Part shown: piece after piece, positions 8,231-15,748 of the stretch
How the letters are laid out: each line of letters starts with the position of its first letter
Numbering within the stretch: position 1 is the first letter of the stretch
NCBI GenBank assembly: GCA_934590165.1
Contig: CAKTOO010000010.1
Location: 1-64,000 of the forward strand
Origin: an uncultured Dysosmobacter sp.
GTDB taxonomy: Bacteria; Bacillota; Clostridia; Oscillospirales; Oscillospiraceae
Direction of reading: 5' to 3'
DNA: 64,000 nucleotides
Program-made: the position numbers and the translations under genes
The notes under the pieces: generated by a model
Seen by the model: only the letters and a program-made list of their open reading frames with translations
Told to the model about the DNA's origin: nothing
Database searches by the model: none

Positions 8231-8713
8231 TCAAAACGAGGCCAGCTCATAACGGCAGCCGAAAGAAGCAAGAAGCTCCAACAGGTCGCTGGCATTCAGC
8301 CAGACGGTGGCTGTGTTGTCATTGGGATGGATGCCGATGACGCCTTCGGCAAGATCCTTGTCCAAATAAAAGAACACCTGGTGGACGGTGTCATTCAAAA
8401 GACCGAAAGGGGTGACGGAGCCGCGGGTAAGGCCCAGAATGGACAGAAGGTCCTCCTCCGAGGCGAAGCTCAGCCTGCGGGTCCCATGTACCTTGGAAAA
8501 TGCCTTGAGGTCCACCCGTTTTTCCTCCTGGACGGAGAGCAGATAATAGCTGCGATGACTGCCGTCCCGAACGAACAGGTTTTTCGCCACAGCCTCCGGG
8601 TGGGGCAGGTCCTCCGCCATCATTTCGCCAATGGTAAAGACCGGTGCATGCTCCGTCAGGTCATAGGGGATGCCTTTTGCGTCCAGTAAGTTCAGGACCT
8701 CCTGCTTGTTCAT
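8231..8713 (-). CDS. Aminoacyl-tRNA deacylase (YbaK/ProX type)
   Basis: A 160-residue trans-editing deacylase of the YbaK/PrdX/ProXp-ala superfamily, which hydrolyses wrongly charged tRNA (typically Ala- or Cys-tRNA-Pro). Family marks are the Lys in AVAKNLFVRD near residue 45, the LSFASEEDLLSILGLTRGSVTPFGLLND region with the conserved GSVTPF, and the terminal block IGIHPNDNTATVWL. The length matches free-standing PrdX-like proteins. The start at 8713 has GGAGGTG upstream; an upstream start at 8752 has none. It is monocistronic and convergent with the sigma operon. Confidence 0.88.
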   Translation of the reverse strand: MNKQEVLNLLDAKGIPYDLTEHAPVFTIGEMMAEDLPHPEAVAKNLFVRDGSHRSYYLLSVQEEKRVDLKAFSKVHGTRRLSFASEEDLLSILGLTRGSVTPFGLLNDTVHQVFFYLDKDLAEGVIGIHPNDNTATVWLNASDLLELLASFGCRYELASF

Positions 8714-8792
8714 GTCTGCCTGTTCACCTCCGAAAAGTGTCGAGAAAATCATACCATGAATGCGGCGGGAAATCTGCCCGGAAAGTTCCGCG

Positions 8793-8821
8793 TTGCAAAC
8801 AAAGCGGTGGAGGTGTATGAT
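8793..8821 (+). promoter_or_regulatory. cysK promoter
   Basis: TTGCAA (8793-8798), 17 nt, TATGAT (8816-8821), giving a leader of about 28 nt. It supports the internal ATG at 8855 as the cysK start, since the longer frame from 8756 would begin upstream of this promoter. Confidence 0.75.
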
Positions 8822-8854
8822 AGACCCAATCTGAAATCATGGAGGGACTCTGTC

Positions 8855-9784
8855 ATGAACATTGCCCACAGCATCACAGACCTCATCGGCCATACGCCGC
8901 TGCTGGAGCTGGAACGGTACGAGGAGACCCACGGCTTGCCCGCCACCATCCTAGCCAAGCTGGAGCGGACGAACCCCGCCGGCAGCGCCAAGGACCGTGT
9001 GGCGGTCCATATGATCGCCTGCGCGGAGGCGGAGGGCCGCCTTTCCCCCGGCGGCACCATTATTGAGCCTACCTCCGGCAATACCGGCATCGGCCTGGCC
9101 GCCGTCGGTGCCGCCAAGGGCTACCGGGTTATCCTCACCATGCCGGATACCATGAGTGTGGAGCGGCGGAACCTGATCGCCGCCTATGGCGCCCAGATCG
9201 TGCTGACCCCCGGGGCAGAGGGCATGTCCGGCGCCGTGGCCAAGGCAGAGAAGCTGCAAAAGGAGATCCCCGGCAGCATCATTGCCGGACAATTTGAAAA
9301 TCCCGCCAACCCCGCAGCCCATGAGGCCACCACCGGCCCGGAGATCTGGACGGATACCGATGGAAAGGTGGATATCTTCGTGGCGGGTGCCGGCACCGGC
9401 GGGACTCTCACCGGCACCGGCCGGTATCTGAAGGCGCAAAACCCGGCCGTACAGGTGGTGGCGGTGGAGCCGGCCTCCTCGCCACTGCTGACCAAGGGCC
9501 ACGCGGGGCCCCACGGCCTCCAGGGCATCGGCGCCAATTTCATCCCCGCCAACCTGGACCGTTCCGTCCTGGACGAGATCATCCCCGTGACGGATGAGGA
9601 TGCCTACGCCGCCGGCCGGGAGCTGGCCCAGCGGGAGGGTATCCTGGTGGGCATCACCTCCGGCGCCGCCGTGTGGGCGGCGGCCGAGCTTGCCCGGCGT
9701 CCGGAAAACCGGGGCAAGGTCATCGTGGCCCTGCTGCCGGACAGCGGCGAGCGGTATCTCTCCACGCCCATGTTTCGGGATTAA
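8855..9784 (+). CDS. cysK: Cysteine synthase (O-acetylserine sulfhydrylase)
   Basis: A 309-residue PLP enzyme that makes cysteine from O-acetylserine and sulfide. Lys46 in NPAGSAKDR binds PLP, PTSGNTG (72-78) is the substrate loop, and GAGTGGTLTGTG is the phosphate cradle. The conserved C-terminal SGAAVWAA segment is present. The start at 8855 is fixed by GGAGGG at 8841-8846 and the promoter just upstream. The gene stands alone, followed by a strong terminator. CysK and CysM cannot be fully separated from sequence; CysK is more likely by length and motif. Confidence 0.93.
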   Translation: MNIAHSITDLIGHTPLLELERYEETHGLPATILAKLERTNPAGSAKDRVAVHMIACAEAEGRLSPGGTIIEPTSGNTGIGLAAVGAAKGYRVILTMPDTMSVERRNLIAAYGAQIVLTPGAEGMSGAVAKAEKLQKEIPGSIIAGQFENPANPAAHEATTGPEIWTDTDGKVDIFVAGAGTGGTLTGTGRYLKAQNPAVQVVAVEPASSPLLTKGHAGPHGLQGIGANFIPANLDRSVLDEIIPVTDEDAYAAGRELAQREGILVGITSGAAVWAAAELARRPENRGKVIVALLPDSGERYLSTPMFRD

Positions 9785-9794
9785 CGAAAAAAGA

Positions 9795-9830
9795 CCAGGA
9801 CGCGGAACCGGTTCCGGTTCCGCGTCCTGG
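9795..9830. terminator. Terminator between cysK and gdhA
   Basis: A 15-bp stem (9795-9809 with 9816-9830) is followed by CTTTCTTTT and preceded by A-rich sequence, so it can act for both converging genes. Confidence 0.88.
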
Positions 9831-9860
9831 CTTTCTTTTCAAAGCGGGGGGATAGAGAAC

Positions 9861-11210
9861 TTACACAATACCCTGAGCCAGCATGGCGTCCACGACCTTC
9901 TTGAAGCCGGCAATGTTGGCGCCCACCACCAGGTCGCCTTCCACGCCGCACTCCACGGAGGCGTTGTAGGCGTTGTGGAAAATGTTGGCCATGATCTCCT
10001 GGAGCTTGGCGTCCACCTCCTGGAAGGTCCAGGAGTAGCGCATGCTGTTCTGGCTCATCTCCAGCGCGCTGGTGGCCACGCCGCCGGCGTTGGCGGCCTT
10101 GGCGGGAGCAAACAGCAGTCCGGCGTCCTGGAACACATGGATGGCCTCGGGACGGGAGGGCATATTGGCGCCTTCCGCCACAGCGATGGTGCCGTTTTTC
10201 ACGATGGTCTTGGCGATGTCGCCGTCGATCTCATTCTGGGTGGCGCAGGGCAGGGCAATGTCACAGGGGATGGTCCAAATGCCCCGGAAGCCCTCGGTAT
10301 AGGTGCTGCCGGGCACCCGGTCAGCGTACTCCTTGATACGGCCACGGTGGCCCAGCTTGATGTCCTTCACCACATCCAGGTCGATGCCGTTGGGATCGTG
10401 GATATAGCCGTTGGAGTCGCTCATGGCCACCACCTTGGCGCCCAGCTCCGTGGCCTTCTGGCAGGCGAAGATGGCCACGTTGCCGCTGCCGGAGATGACA
10501 ACGGTCTTGCCGGCGAAGCTGCCGCCCTTCATGCACTTGAGCATTTCCTGAGTCAGGTAGCAAAGGCCGAAACCGGTGGCCTCGGTACGGGCCAGGGAGC
10601 CGCCGTAGGTCAGGCCCTTGCCGGTGAGGATGCCGGCCTCGTGGGCGTCGCGGATGCGGCGGTACTGGCCGAACAGATAGCCGATCTCACGGCCGCCCAC
10701 GCCGATATCGCCGGCGGGGACGTCTACGAACTGGCCGATGTGGCGGGACAGCTCCGTCATGAAGCTCTGGCAGAAGCGCATGACCTCGGCGTCGCTCTTG
10801 CCCTTGGGGTCAAAGTCGCTGCCGCCCTTGGCGCCGCCGATGGGCAGGCCGGTGAGGCTGTTTTTCAGGATCTGCTCAAAGCCCAGGAACTTCAGAATGG
10901 ACAGGTTCACAGTGGGATGGAAGCGCAGGCCGCCCTTGTAAGGACCGATGGCGGAGTTGAACTGGACACGGTAGCCGCGGTTCACCTGGACATGCCCCTC
11001 GTCGTCCACCCAGGGCACACGGAAGGACACCACGCGCTCTGGCTCCACAAAGGATTCAATGACACCGTTAGCCTCGTACTCGGGATGCTTGTCCACGATC
11101 AGGTCCAGGCTCTCCAGAACCTCCAGGACGGCTTGGTGGAACTCTTTCTGGTCGGGATCGCGGGTGACGACCTGGGAATAGACCCGCTGCAGGTACTCAC
11201 TTTTCAACAT
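9861..11210 (-). CDS. gdhA: NADP-specific glutamate dehydrogenase
   Basis: A 449-residue hexameric-type glutamate dehydrogenase that converts 2-oxoglutarate, ammonium and NADPH to glutamate. Visible features are the substrate block KGGLRFHPTVNLSILKFLGFEQ, the catalytic Lys region PIGGAKGGSDFDPKG (near residue 125), and a Rossmann motif VVISGSGNVA. The length and motifs match the bacterial NADP class (E. coli GdhA is 447 residues). The ATG at 11210 with GAGGGG upstream is preferred over a TTG two codons earlier. With aconitase and isocitrate dehydrogenase encoded 4 kb away it completes a citrate-to-glutamate route. Confidence 0.95.
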   Translation of the reverse strand: MLKSEYLQRVYSQVVTRDPDQKEFHQAVLEVLESLDLIVDKHPEYEANGVIESFVEPERVVSFRVPWVDDEGHVQVNRGYRVQFNSAIGPYKGGLRFHPTVNLSILKFLGFEQILKNSLTGLPIGGAKGGSDFDPKGKSDAEVMRFCQSFMTELSRHIGQFVDVPAGDIGVGGREIGYLFGQYRRIRDAHEAGILTGKGLTYGGSLARTEATGFGLCYLTQEMLKCMKGGSFAGKTVVISGSGNVAIFACQKATELGAKVVAMSDSNGYIHDPNGIDLDVVKDIKLGHRGRIKEYADRVPGSTYTEGFRGIWTIPCDIALPCATQNEIDGDIAKTIVKNGTIAVAEGANMPSRPEAIHVFQDAGLLFAPAKAANAGGVATSALEMSQNSMRYSWTFQEVDAKLQEIMANIFHNAYNASVECGVEGDLVVGANIAGFKKVVDAMLAQGIV

Positions 11211-11262
11211 ACACAATAGCCCCTCTTTTTCACACGGTTTAACGTGCTAAATTTACACCTTT

Positions 11263-11292
11263 AGAATAGCGGATGATGGGTATTTTGCACAA
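11263..11292 (-). promoter_or_regulatory. gdhA promoter
   Basis: Leftward TTGTGC (11287-11292), 18 nt, TATTCT (11263-11268), about 50 nt upstream of the gdhA start. Confidence 0.5.
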
Positions 11293-11356
11293 GATTGAAA
11301 ATTCCTAAAATCAAAAACCCAAATACAAACGTTTTCCTGCATTTTTTACAAAATAA

Positions 11357-11392
11357 CAGGCACCCATATCTGCTTGCGGACATGGGTGCCTG
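11357..11392. terminator. Terminator for the TIGR04255 gene
   Basis: An 11-bp stem (11357-11367 with 11382-11392) has T-rich flanks on both strands (TATTTGTTTTT to the right, TTATTTTG leftward). It ends the leftward gene at 11417. Confidence 0.75.
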
Positions 11393-11416
11393 TATTTGTT
11401 TTTCTGGAAAAAACGC

Positions 11417-12211
11417 TCAAACGGGGTCCATTGCGGTGCGGAGACGATCCGTGACGGCGCCTTCGAAGATGCGGGTGGCGTGGCCGTGGAGAGTCTCCAG
11501 TCCGGCGGCGGACAATGTGCAGGGCACATTGCCGCCCATGGACAGGTCCATATCGAAAATGAATTTGACCTCCGGGTCCTGGGCGGCGCCCTGGGCGCTG
11601 TTTTTCACTCGGCCGGGGCCAGCGTGGATCTTGGCCCGGCAGCTGGAATCCAGCTGGAACAGCAGGTCACTGGCGCAGTTGAGGAAATTCTCCTCGATCA
11701 CATCCGGCTCATACAAGGGGCCGGCATAGGCGGGCGCGATGAGGTCGGACCACTTGGCGTCCGGAATGCCCAGCTTGGACCGGGAGAAGATGTTCACGTA
11801 CCGGAGACCCACCCGCTGGAAGTAGGCGGGCTTGTACAGCTTGATGAATGCCGCCAGGGGCTTGTCCAAGTGGCGGGCAAAATCCTCCCAGCCGGCGTAA
11901 TGCAGGGTGGACAGGGCGATAAAATCCTTCGTCAGGTTCAGCTTCCACTGGTTGTCGGCGGAGAGGAAATGATAGTTGATGACAGGAGGCTGCTGCTCCA
12001 CCTTGGGGGCGCCGCCGCTGACCAGGGTGATCTTGGGAGGCGTTACATCCTGCCGGCGGGCATAGTTGGGGAACTCCGCCCGGATGGCCTCCTGAAAATC
12101 AGCGGGCTCCACGGTGTTGATGGAGAGAATGGTGGGGAAACGCAGCTGGCAGATGACCTCATGGGCCGGGGCGTTGCGGTACTGTGTGCGGGGACGACCG
12201 GAAAACAGCAT
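11417..12211 (-). CDS. TIGR04255 family protein
   Basis: A 264-residue protein matching the TIGR04255 family. It opens with a short strand and NAPAHEVICQLRFP, has the middle block KLNLTKDFIALSTLHYAGWEDFARHL, and the hallmark YFQRVGLRYVNIF. The family is widespread and often found near defence or mobile genes, but its biochemical role is unknown. Here it stands alone between metabolic genes. AAGGAG 8 nt upstream supports the start. No membrane segment or signal peptide is visible, so it is likely cytoplasmic. Confidence 0.8.
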   Translation of the reverse strand: MLFSGRPRTQYRNAPAHEVICQLRFPTILSINTVEPADFQEAIRAEFPNYARRQDVTPPKITLVSGGAPKVEQQPPVINYHFLSADNQWKLNLTKDFIALSTLHYAGWEDFARHLDKPLAAFIKLYKPAYFQRVGLRYVNIFSRSKLGIPDAKWSDLIAPAYAGPLYEPDVIEENFLNCASDLLFQLDSSCRAKIHAGPGRVKNSAQGAAQDPEVKFIFDMDLSMGGNVPCTLSAAGLETLHGHATRIFEGAVTDRLRTAMDPV

Positions 12212-12272
12212 GTGTCATGCTCCTTTTCAACTTGATGCCCTTATTGTAGCCCCACAGTCCGGAAAAGTCAAT

Positions 12273-13055
12273 TCACAGGTAGAAGCGGTGGCAGCCGATG
12301 GTCTGGGCATAGGTGCGGTTCGCGTTGATCCAGACACCTTGAGACAGGGCGGGGGCGTAGAAATACAGGGCATCGCCGATGACATTTTCCCCGTCCAGGG
12401 CCCGGCGGGCGGCCTCCACGGACTGGGCCGTGGGCGTGTCGTACACGGTGCCGTTTTTCACCGGCTCGAACTGGACGCCGTCCACCTGGTCAAAAATGAC
12501 GCCTGGGATGGTGTCCGGAAAGTCCGGACTTTCCAGCCGATTCAGCACCACATTCCCCACGGCGATCTGGCCGTGCAGGCTTTCCCCCCGGCTCTCGGCG
12601 CTGATGACGCGGCTGAGCCAGTACAGGTCGGCGGCGTCGTGACTGGCATCCCGGGAGGTGGCGGCGGCACCCCCCAGCCAGGGGTCCCAGGCGGCGCTTC
12701 CGCCCAGCAGGTTCATGGTCAGCCGCAGGGGGACATAGGTCCGGCCGCTTTTCACGTATACCTGGCCATGGTAGATCTGCCCGTCCACGGTGACGGTGTT
12801 CTCCTCCGGGTTCGCTGTAAGACGCACATCGTCCGAGACCGCCACGGCTTCCTTTTCGGCGCTGTCCCACCACACGGACCAGCCCCCCAGGGTGTCCAGC
12901 AGGGTCCGCAGGGGGATGTAGGTGACGCCGCTTTCCAGCGTGCCCCGTACCGTCAGCAGCTGACCATCCACCTGGACAGGTACCGTCCGGGCGGCCTGGG
13001 CGGGCAGCGCCAGCAGCGCGGCAGCCAAAAGGCTGCATAAAATTCCTCGTTTCAA
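12273..13055 (-). CDS. SleB-like cortex/cell-wall hydrolase with stalk domain
   Basis: A 260-residue secreted protein. The signal peptide is residues 1-21 (KRGILCSLLAAALLALPAQA). Copper-amine-oxidase-like stalk repeats span about 25-125 (VTYIPLRTLLDTLGGWSVWW and TYVPLRLTMNLLGGSAAW). The C-terminal SleB/CwlJ Hydrolase_2 domain covers about 140-260, with the catalytic region LSRVISAESRGESLHGQIAVGNVVLNR containing the conserved Glu. SleB enzymes are lytic transglycosylases of spore-cortex peptidoglycan, so this organism is probably spore-forming or retains the pathway. The start is TTG at 13055 with AAAGGAAG upstream. Confidence 0.88.
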   Translation of the reverse strand: MKRGILCSLLAAALLALPAQAARTVPVQVDGQLLTVRGTLESGVTYIPLRTLLDTLGGWSVWWDSAEKEAVAVSDDVRLTANPEENTVTVDGQIYHGQVYVKSGRTYVPLRLTMNLLGGSAAWDPWLGGAAATSRDASHDAADLYWLSRVISAESRGESLHGQIAVGNVVLNRLESPDFPDTIPGVIFDQVDGVQFEPVKNGTVYDTPTAQSVEAARRALDGENVIGDALYFYAPALSQGVWINANRTYAQTIGCHRFYL

Positions 13056-13091
13056 GGGTCATCTTCCTTTCTGTGGTGTTTTCTGCAAAAA

Positions 13092-13120
13092 ATGATACAG
13101 GAGACCAGGGGAAGGAACAA
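13092..13120 (-). promoter_or_regulatory. Promoter of the SleB-like gene
   Basis: Leftward TTGTTC (13115-13120), 17 nt, TATCAT (13092-13097), 37 nt upstream of the TTG start. Confidence 0.5.
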
Positions 13121-13161
13121 CCCTCAAAACCTGGGTAAAATTCCAGCTTTTTCATAGCTGC

Positions 13162-13219
13162 TTGACAATATCGTAAGACGATATTATATTGAAGATAAAG
13201 CGATATCGTACTTCGATAT
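13162..13219 (+). promoter_or_regulatory. padR promoter with two ATATCGT operators
   Basis: TTGACA (13162-13167), 17 nt, TATATT (13185-13190). The whole spacer is a palindrome, ATATCGTAAGACGATAT (13168-13184). A second copy, ATATCGTACTTCGATAT (13203-13219), lies over the early transcript. The centres are 35 bp apart. These are the expected PadR autorepression sites. Confidence 0.85.
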
Positions 13220-13238
13220 TGGAGGTTGGAGGGGAACC

Positions 13239-13556
13239 ATGGCGAAGGAATCGTTGAAAGTCCTGACGGAGAGTATGTTTTACATTCTGCTGAGCCTGCT
13301 GCGGCAGGAGCGGTGCGGCACGGAGATCGTGCATTTCGTGGATGACACCACGGCGGGCCGGGTGACCCTGGGACCCGGGACGCTGTACACCATTCTGGCA
13401 AAATTCCAGGAGGAGGACCTGATCCGGGAGACGGCGGTGGAGGGCAGGAAGCGGACCTACGCCATCACGGACCGGGGCCGGGTGCTGTTCCGGCAGGAGT
13501 TGAACCGACTGAAGCTGTGCGTCGCTGACGGCAACAGAGAGGAGGACAGGCCATGA
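13239..13556 (+). CDS. PadR family regulator
   Basis: A 105-residue PadR winged-helix repressor. The recognition region (about residues 15-75) includes YILLSLLRQERCGTEI and the family signature TLGPGTLYTILAKFQEEDLI, then the wing GRKRTYAITDRG. Short (PadR-s2) members regulate adjacent membrane or transport genes and release DNA on ligand binding. GGAGGGG at 13228-13234 sets the start. Its stop overlaps the next ATG by 4 nt, so it is co-translated with the broken partner gene. Two palindromes in its promoter suggest autorepression. Confidence 0.92.
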   Translation: MAKESLKVLTESMFYILLSLLRQERCGTEIVHFVDDTTAGRVTLGPGTLYTILAKFQEEDLIRETAVEGRKRTYAITDRGRVLFRQELNRLKLCVADGNREEDRP

Positions 13557-14241
13557 AAGACCGGAAACGGACCCTGCGTCCTTTGGAGCTGTGGAATTCC
13601 GGGGCCATTGAGAAGTGGCTGTCGGCCCTGTGTTTCCTGGGCGTGGTGATGCTCCGGCGGCTGTGGTATCTGCGGCGGATGCGGCGGCAGGCATGGTGCC
13701 TGATCCGGGGAACTGGCGGCGGGATCGACGGTGGCAGCAGGCCGCCATTGTCCTGTTTCTGGTGTGCTGGGGGCTGCCGCTGATCGGTGGTATGCTCCCC
13801 CTCTGGGAGGCGGAGCCGGATATTGCCAGCCTGCCCTTCACCGCCCCCGTGGACCTGATGGAGGGCACGGACAAATCCTACTGGGAATTTGAGACGGACA
13901 ACTACGTTTATCAGAGCACGCCCCTGGCTCCTGCCCGCTTCGGTATCCAGTACCGGGGCGAACAGGGCGAGTATGTCCGCAACGCCGCTGACCGCCTGCG
14001 GTTCGAGTTCCTGGCGAAGGCGTTGTACCGGGAGTGGGAGGGGGTCTTCCGGGGGGATGACCGGCCGGCCACAGAGACGGCGGTGGAAAACGGCGCCTTC
14101 GACCAGGCGGTACTGCTGACCGACGGAGAGGAGCGGCTGTTCCTGGCCCGGTCGGGGAAGGTAGTCTATGCGTTGTGGCTGAACTTCCCGGCGGACCTGA
14201 CGGACAGCATCGCAGCCGCTGATGATGCGATGAGGAAGTGA
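13553..14241 (+). pseudogene. PadR-coupled membrane protein, frameshifted
   Basis: The frame starting at ATG 13553 is coding-like to about residue 46 (EKWLSALCFLGVVMLRRL and then WYLRRMRRQ). The following sequence makes sense only in the frame one base earlier, from about 13690 (VPDPGNWRRDRRWQQAAIVL, a membrane helix, then an extracytoplasmic region to MRK at 14241). A single-base loss near 13690-13697 explains this. The first residues, with PLELWNSGAIEKWL, resemble the start of DUF2812 proteins that commonly follow PadR genes, so part of that domain may also be deleted; that point is a guess. As it stands, translation stops at 13781-13783 after 76 residues. Confidence 0.65.
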
Positions 14242-14287
14242 ACAGCCTTCCCGCCGCCGCATACACTGGCGGGGGAGGAGGGAGACC

Positions 14288-14488
14288 ATGGACGCCATTG
14301 AGCAGACCAGTGGTGTGTATGCCCTGGCGGTCGCCATGGCGAAATGCCTAGCGCCGGAGGACCTGACCCGGGTGGCGTTGGCCTTCACCCAACTGGGTAC
14401 CACCCTGTCCGTCCTGTCCGCTCTGCAGAGCCTGGAGCGGAATACCGCCGCGGGCAACGCCGAGGCCGCCGACCTGTCGGCGTTGTGA
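14288..14488 (+). CDS. Small DUF6774-like protein
   Basis: A 66-residue protein with a strong GGAGGAGGGAG ribosome site. The pattern AxAMAKCLAPEDLTRVALAFTQLGTTL resembles the short clostridial DUF6774 family (FTQLGDTL motif), whose function is unknown. It is amphipathic and helical with no signal or membrane helix. It sits 47 nt after the broken PadR partner and before a terminator, so it could share that transcript. Confidence 0.6.
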   Translation: MDAIEQTSGVYALAVAMAKCLAPEDLTRVALAFTQLGTTLSVLSALQSLERNTAAGNAEAADLSAL

Positions 14489-14493
14489 ACGTG

Positions 14494-14525
14494 AAAAAGG
14501 AGACAGCAGCCGCTGTCTCCTTTTT
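14494..14525. terminator. Bidirectional terminator
   Basis: A 14-bp stem beginning with A5 and ending with T5 (14494-14507 with 14512-14525) separates the PadR operon from the converging icd gene. Confidence 0.9.
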
Positions 14526-14529
14526 GGCT

Positions 14530-15747
14530 TTATGTCAGTTTTTCCGCCAGACGTTCCGCGATAGCATCCAAAAACTCCTCGCTGTTGACAGCGTGGGCCT
14601 GGAAACCGGGCTCCACCAGGGGCAGGAGGTCGCCGGTCATGACGCCGCTGGAGAGGGTCTCCAAAGAGGCGTCCTCCATGGCCTGGCCGAACCGGACCAG
14701 CTCAGGCAGGCCATCCAGCTCGCCCCGGCGCTTGAAGGCACCGGACCAGGCGAAGATGGTGGCGATGGGGTTGGTGGAGGTCTTTTCCCCCTTGAGGTAG
14801 CGGTAATAGTGGCGGGTGACGGTGCCGTGGGAAGCCTCAAACTCCATGGTACCGTCGGGGGACACCAGCACGGAGGTCATCATGGCGAGACTGCCGAAGG
14901 CGGTGGCCACCATGTCGCTCATGACATCGCCGTCATAGTTTTTCAGCGCCCAGATGAAGCCGCCCTTGGAGCGGATGACACGGGCCACGGCGTCGTCGAT
15001 GAGCGTGTAAAAATACGTCAGGCCCAGCTTCTCAAACTCCGCCTTGTAGGTGCTTTCGTATTCTTCCTCGAAAATGCGCTTGAACTCCCCGTCATACACC
15101 TTGGCGATGGTGTCCTTTGTGGAAAACCACAGGTCCTGCTTGCAGTTGATGGCGTACTGGAAGCAGCTGCGGGCAAAGGCCCGGATGCTGGCCTCCGTGT
15201 TGTGCTGGGCCTGCCAGACGGCGGGGCCCTTGACGGTCTGGACCGTCAGCGTCTTTTCCGCGCCGCTGTTGCCTCTGAAAGTCAGCGTGGCGGTGCCGGG
15301 CTCACCAGTGGTCATGTCCACCGCCTTGTACATATCGCCGTAGGCGTGGCGGGCGATGGTGATGGGAGCCTCCCAGTTCTTCACCGCGGGATGGATGAAG
15401 GGCAGCAGGATGGGAGCCCGGAAGGCGGTGCCGTCCAAAATGGCCCGGATGGTGCCGTTAGGGGACTTCCACATCTCCGTCAGCTCCGGGTACTCCTCCA
15501 TTCGCTGCTTGTTAGGTGTAATGGTGGCGCACTTGACAGCCACGCCCAGGCACTTGGTGGCGTTGGCGGCGTTAATGGTCACCTGGTCCCGGGTCTCATT
15601 GCGGTGCAGCAGCCCCAAATCGTAGTACTCCGTTTTTAAGTCTACAAAGGGCAGAATCAGCTTTTCCTTGATCATGGCCCAGAGGACCCGGGTCATCTCG
15701 TCGCCGTCCATCTCCACCAGGGGGGTGGTCATTTTGATCTTTTCCAT
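14530..15747 (-). CDS. icd: NADP-dependent isocitrate dehydrogenase (eukaryote-like type)
   Basis: A 405-residue isocitrate dehydrogenase of the type II dimeric class shared with eukaryotic IDH1/2, not the E. coli type. It opens with PLVEMDGDEMTRVLW, has the substrate loop KSPNGTIRAILDGTAFRAPIL, the Tyr of RHAYGDMYKA, metal-binding Asp residues in YTLIDDAVARVIRSKGGFIWALKNYDGDVMSD, and the NADP site EASHGTVTRHYYRYLKGEKTSTNPIA. It makes 2-oxoglutarate and NADPH. Only one base separates it from the aconitase stop (TGA, C, ATG), so the two are translationally coupled. Confidence 0.95.
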   Translation of the reverse strand: MEKIKMTTPLVEMDGDEMTRVLWAMIKEKLILPFVDLKTEYYDLGLLHRNETRDQVTINAANATKCLGVAVKCATITPNKQRMEEYPELTEMWKSPNGTIRAILDGTAFRAPILLPFIHPAVKNWEAPITIARHAYGDMYKAVDMTTGEPGTATLTFRGNSGAEKTLTVQTVKGPAVWQAQHNTEASIRAFARSCFQYAINCKQDLWFSTKDTIAKVYDGEFKRIFEEEYESTYKAEFEKLGLTYFYTLIDDAVARVIRSKGGFIWALKNYDGDVMSDMVATAFGSLAMMTSVLVSPDGTMEFEASHGTVTRHYYRYLKGEKTSTNPIATIFAWSGAFKRRGELDGLPELVRFGQAMEDASLETLSSGVMTGDLLPLVEPGFQAHAVNSEEFLDAIAERLAEKLT

Positions 15748-15748
15748 G

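Noticed and set aside
9594..11219. A 541-codon rightward frame opposite gdhA
   Set aside because: It is the complementary shadow of the glutamate dehydrogenase gene, a common artefact in GC-rich DNA.
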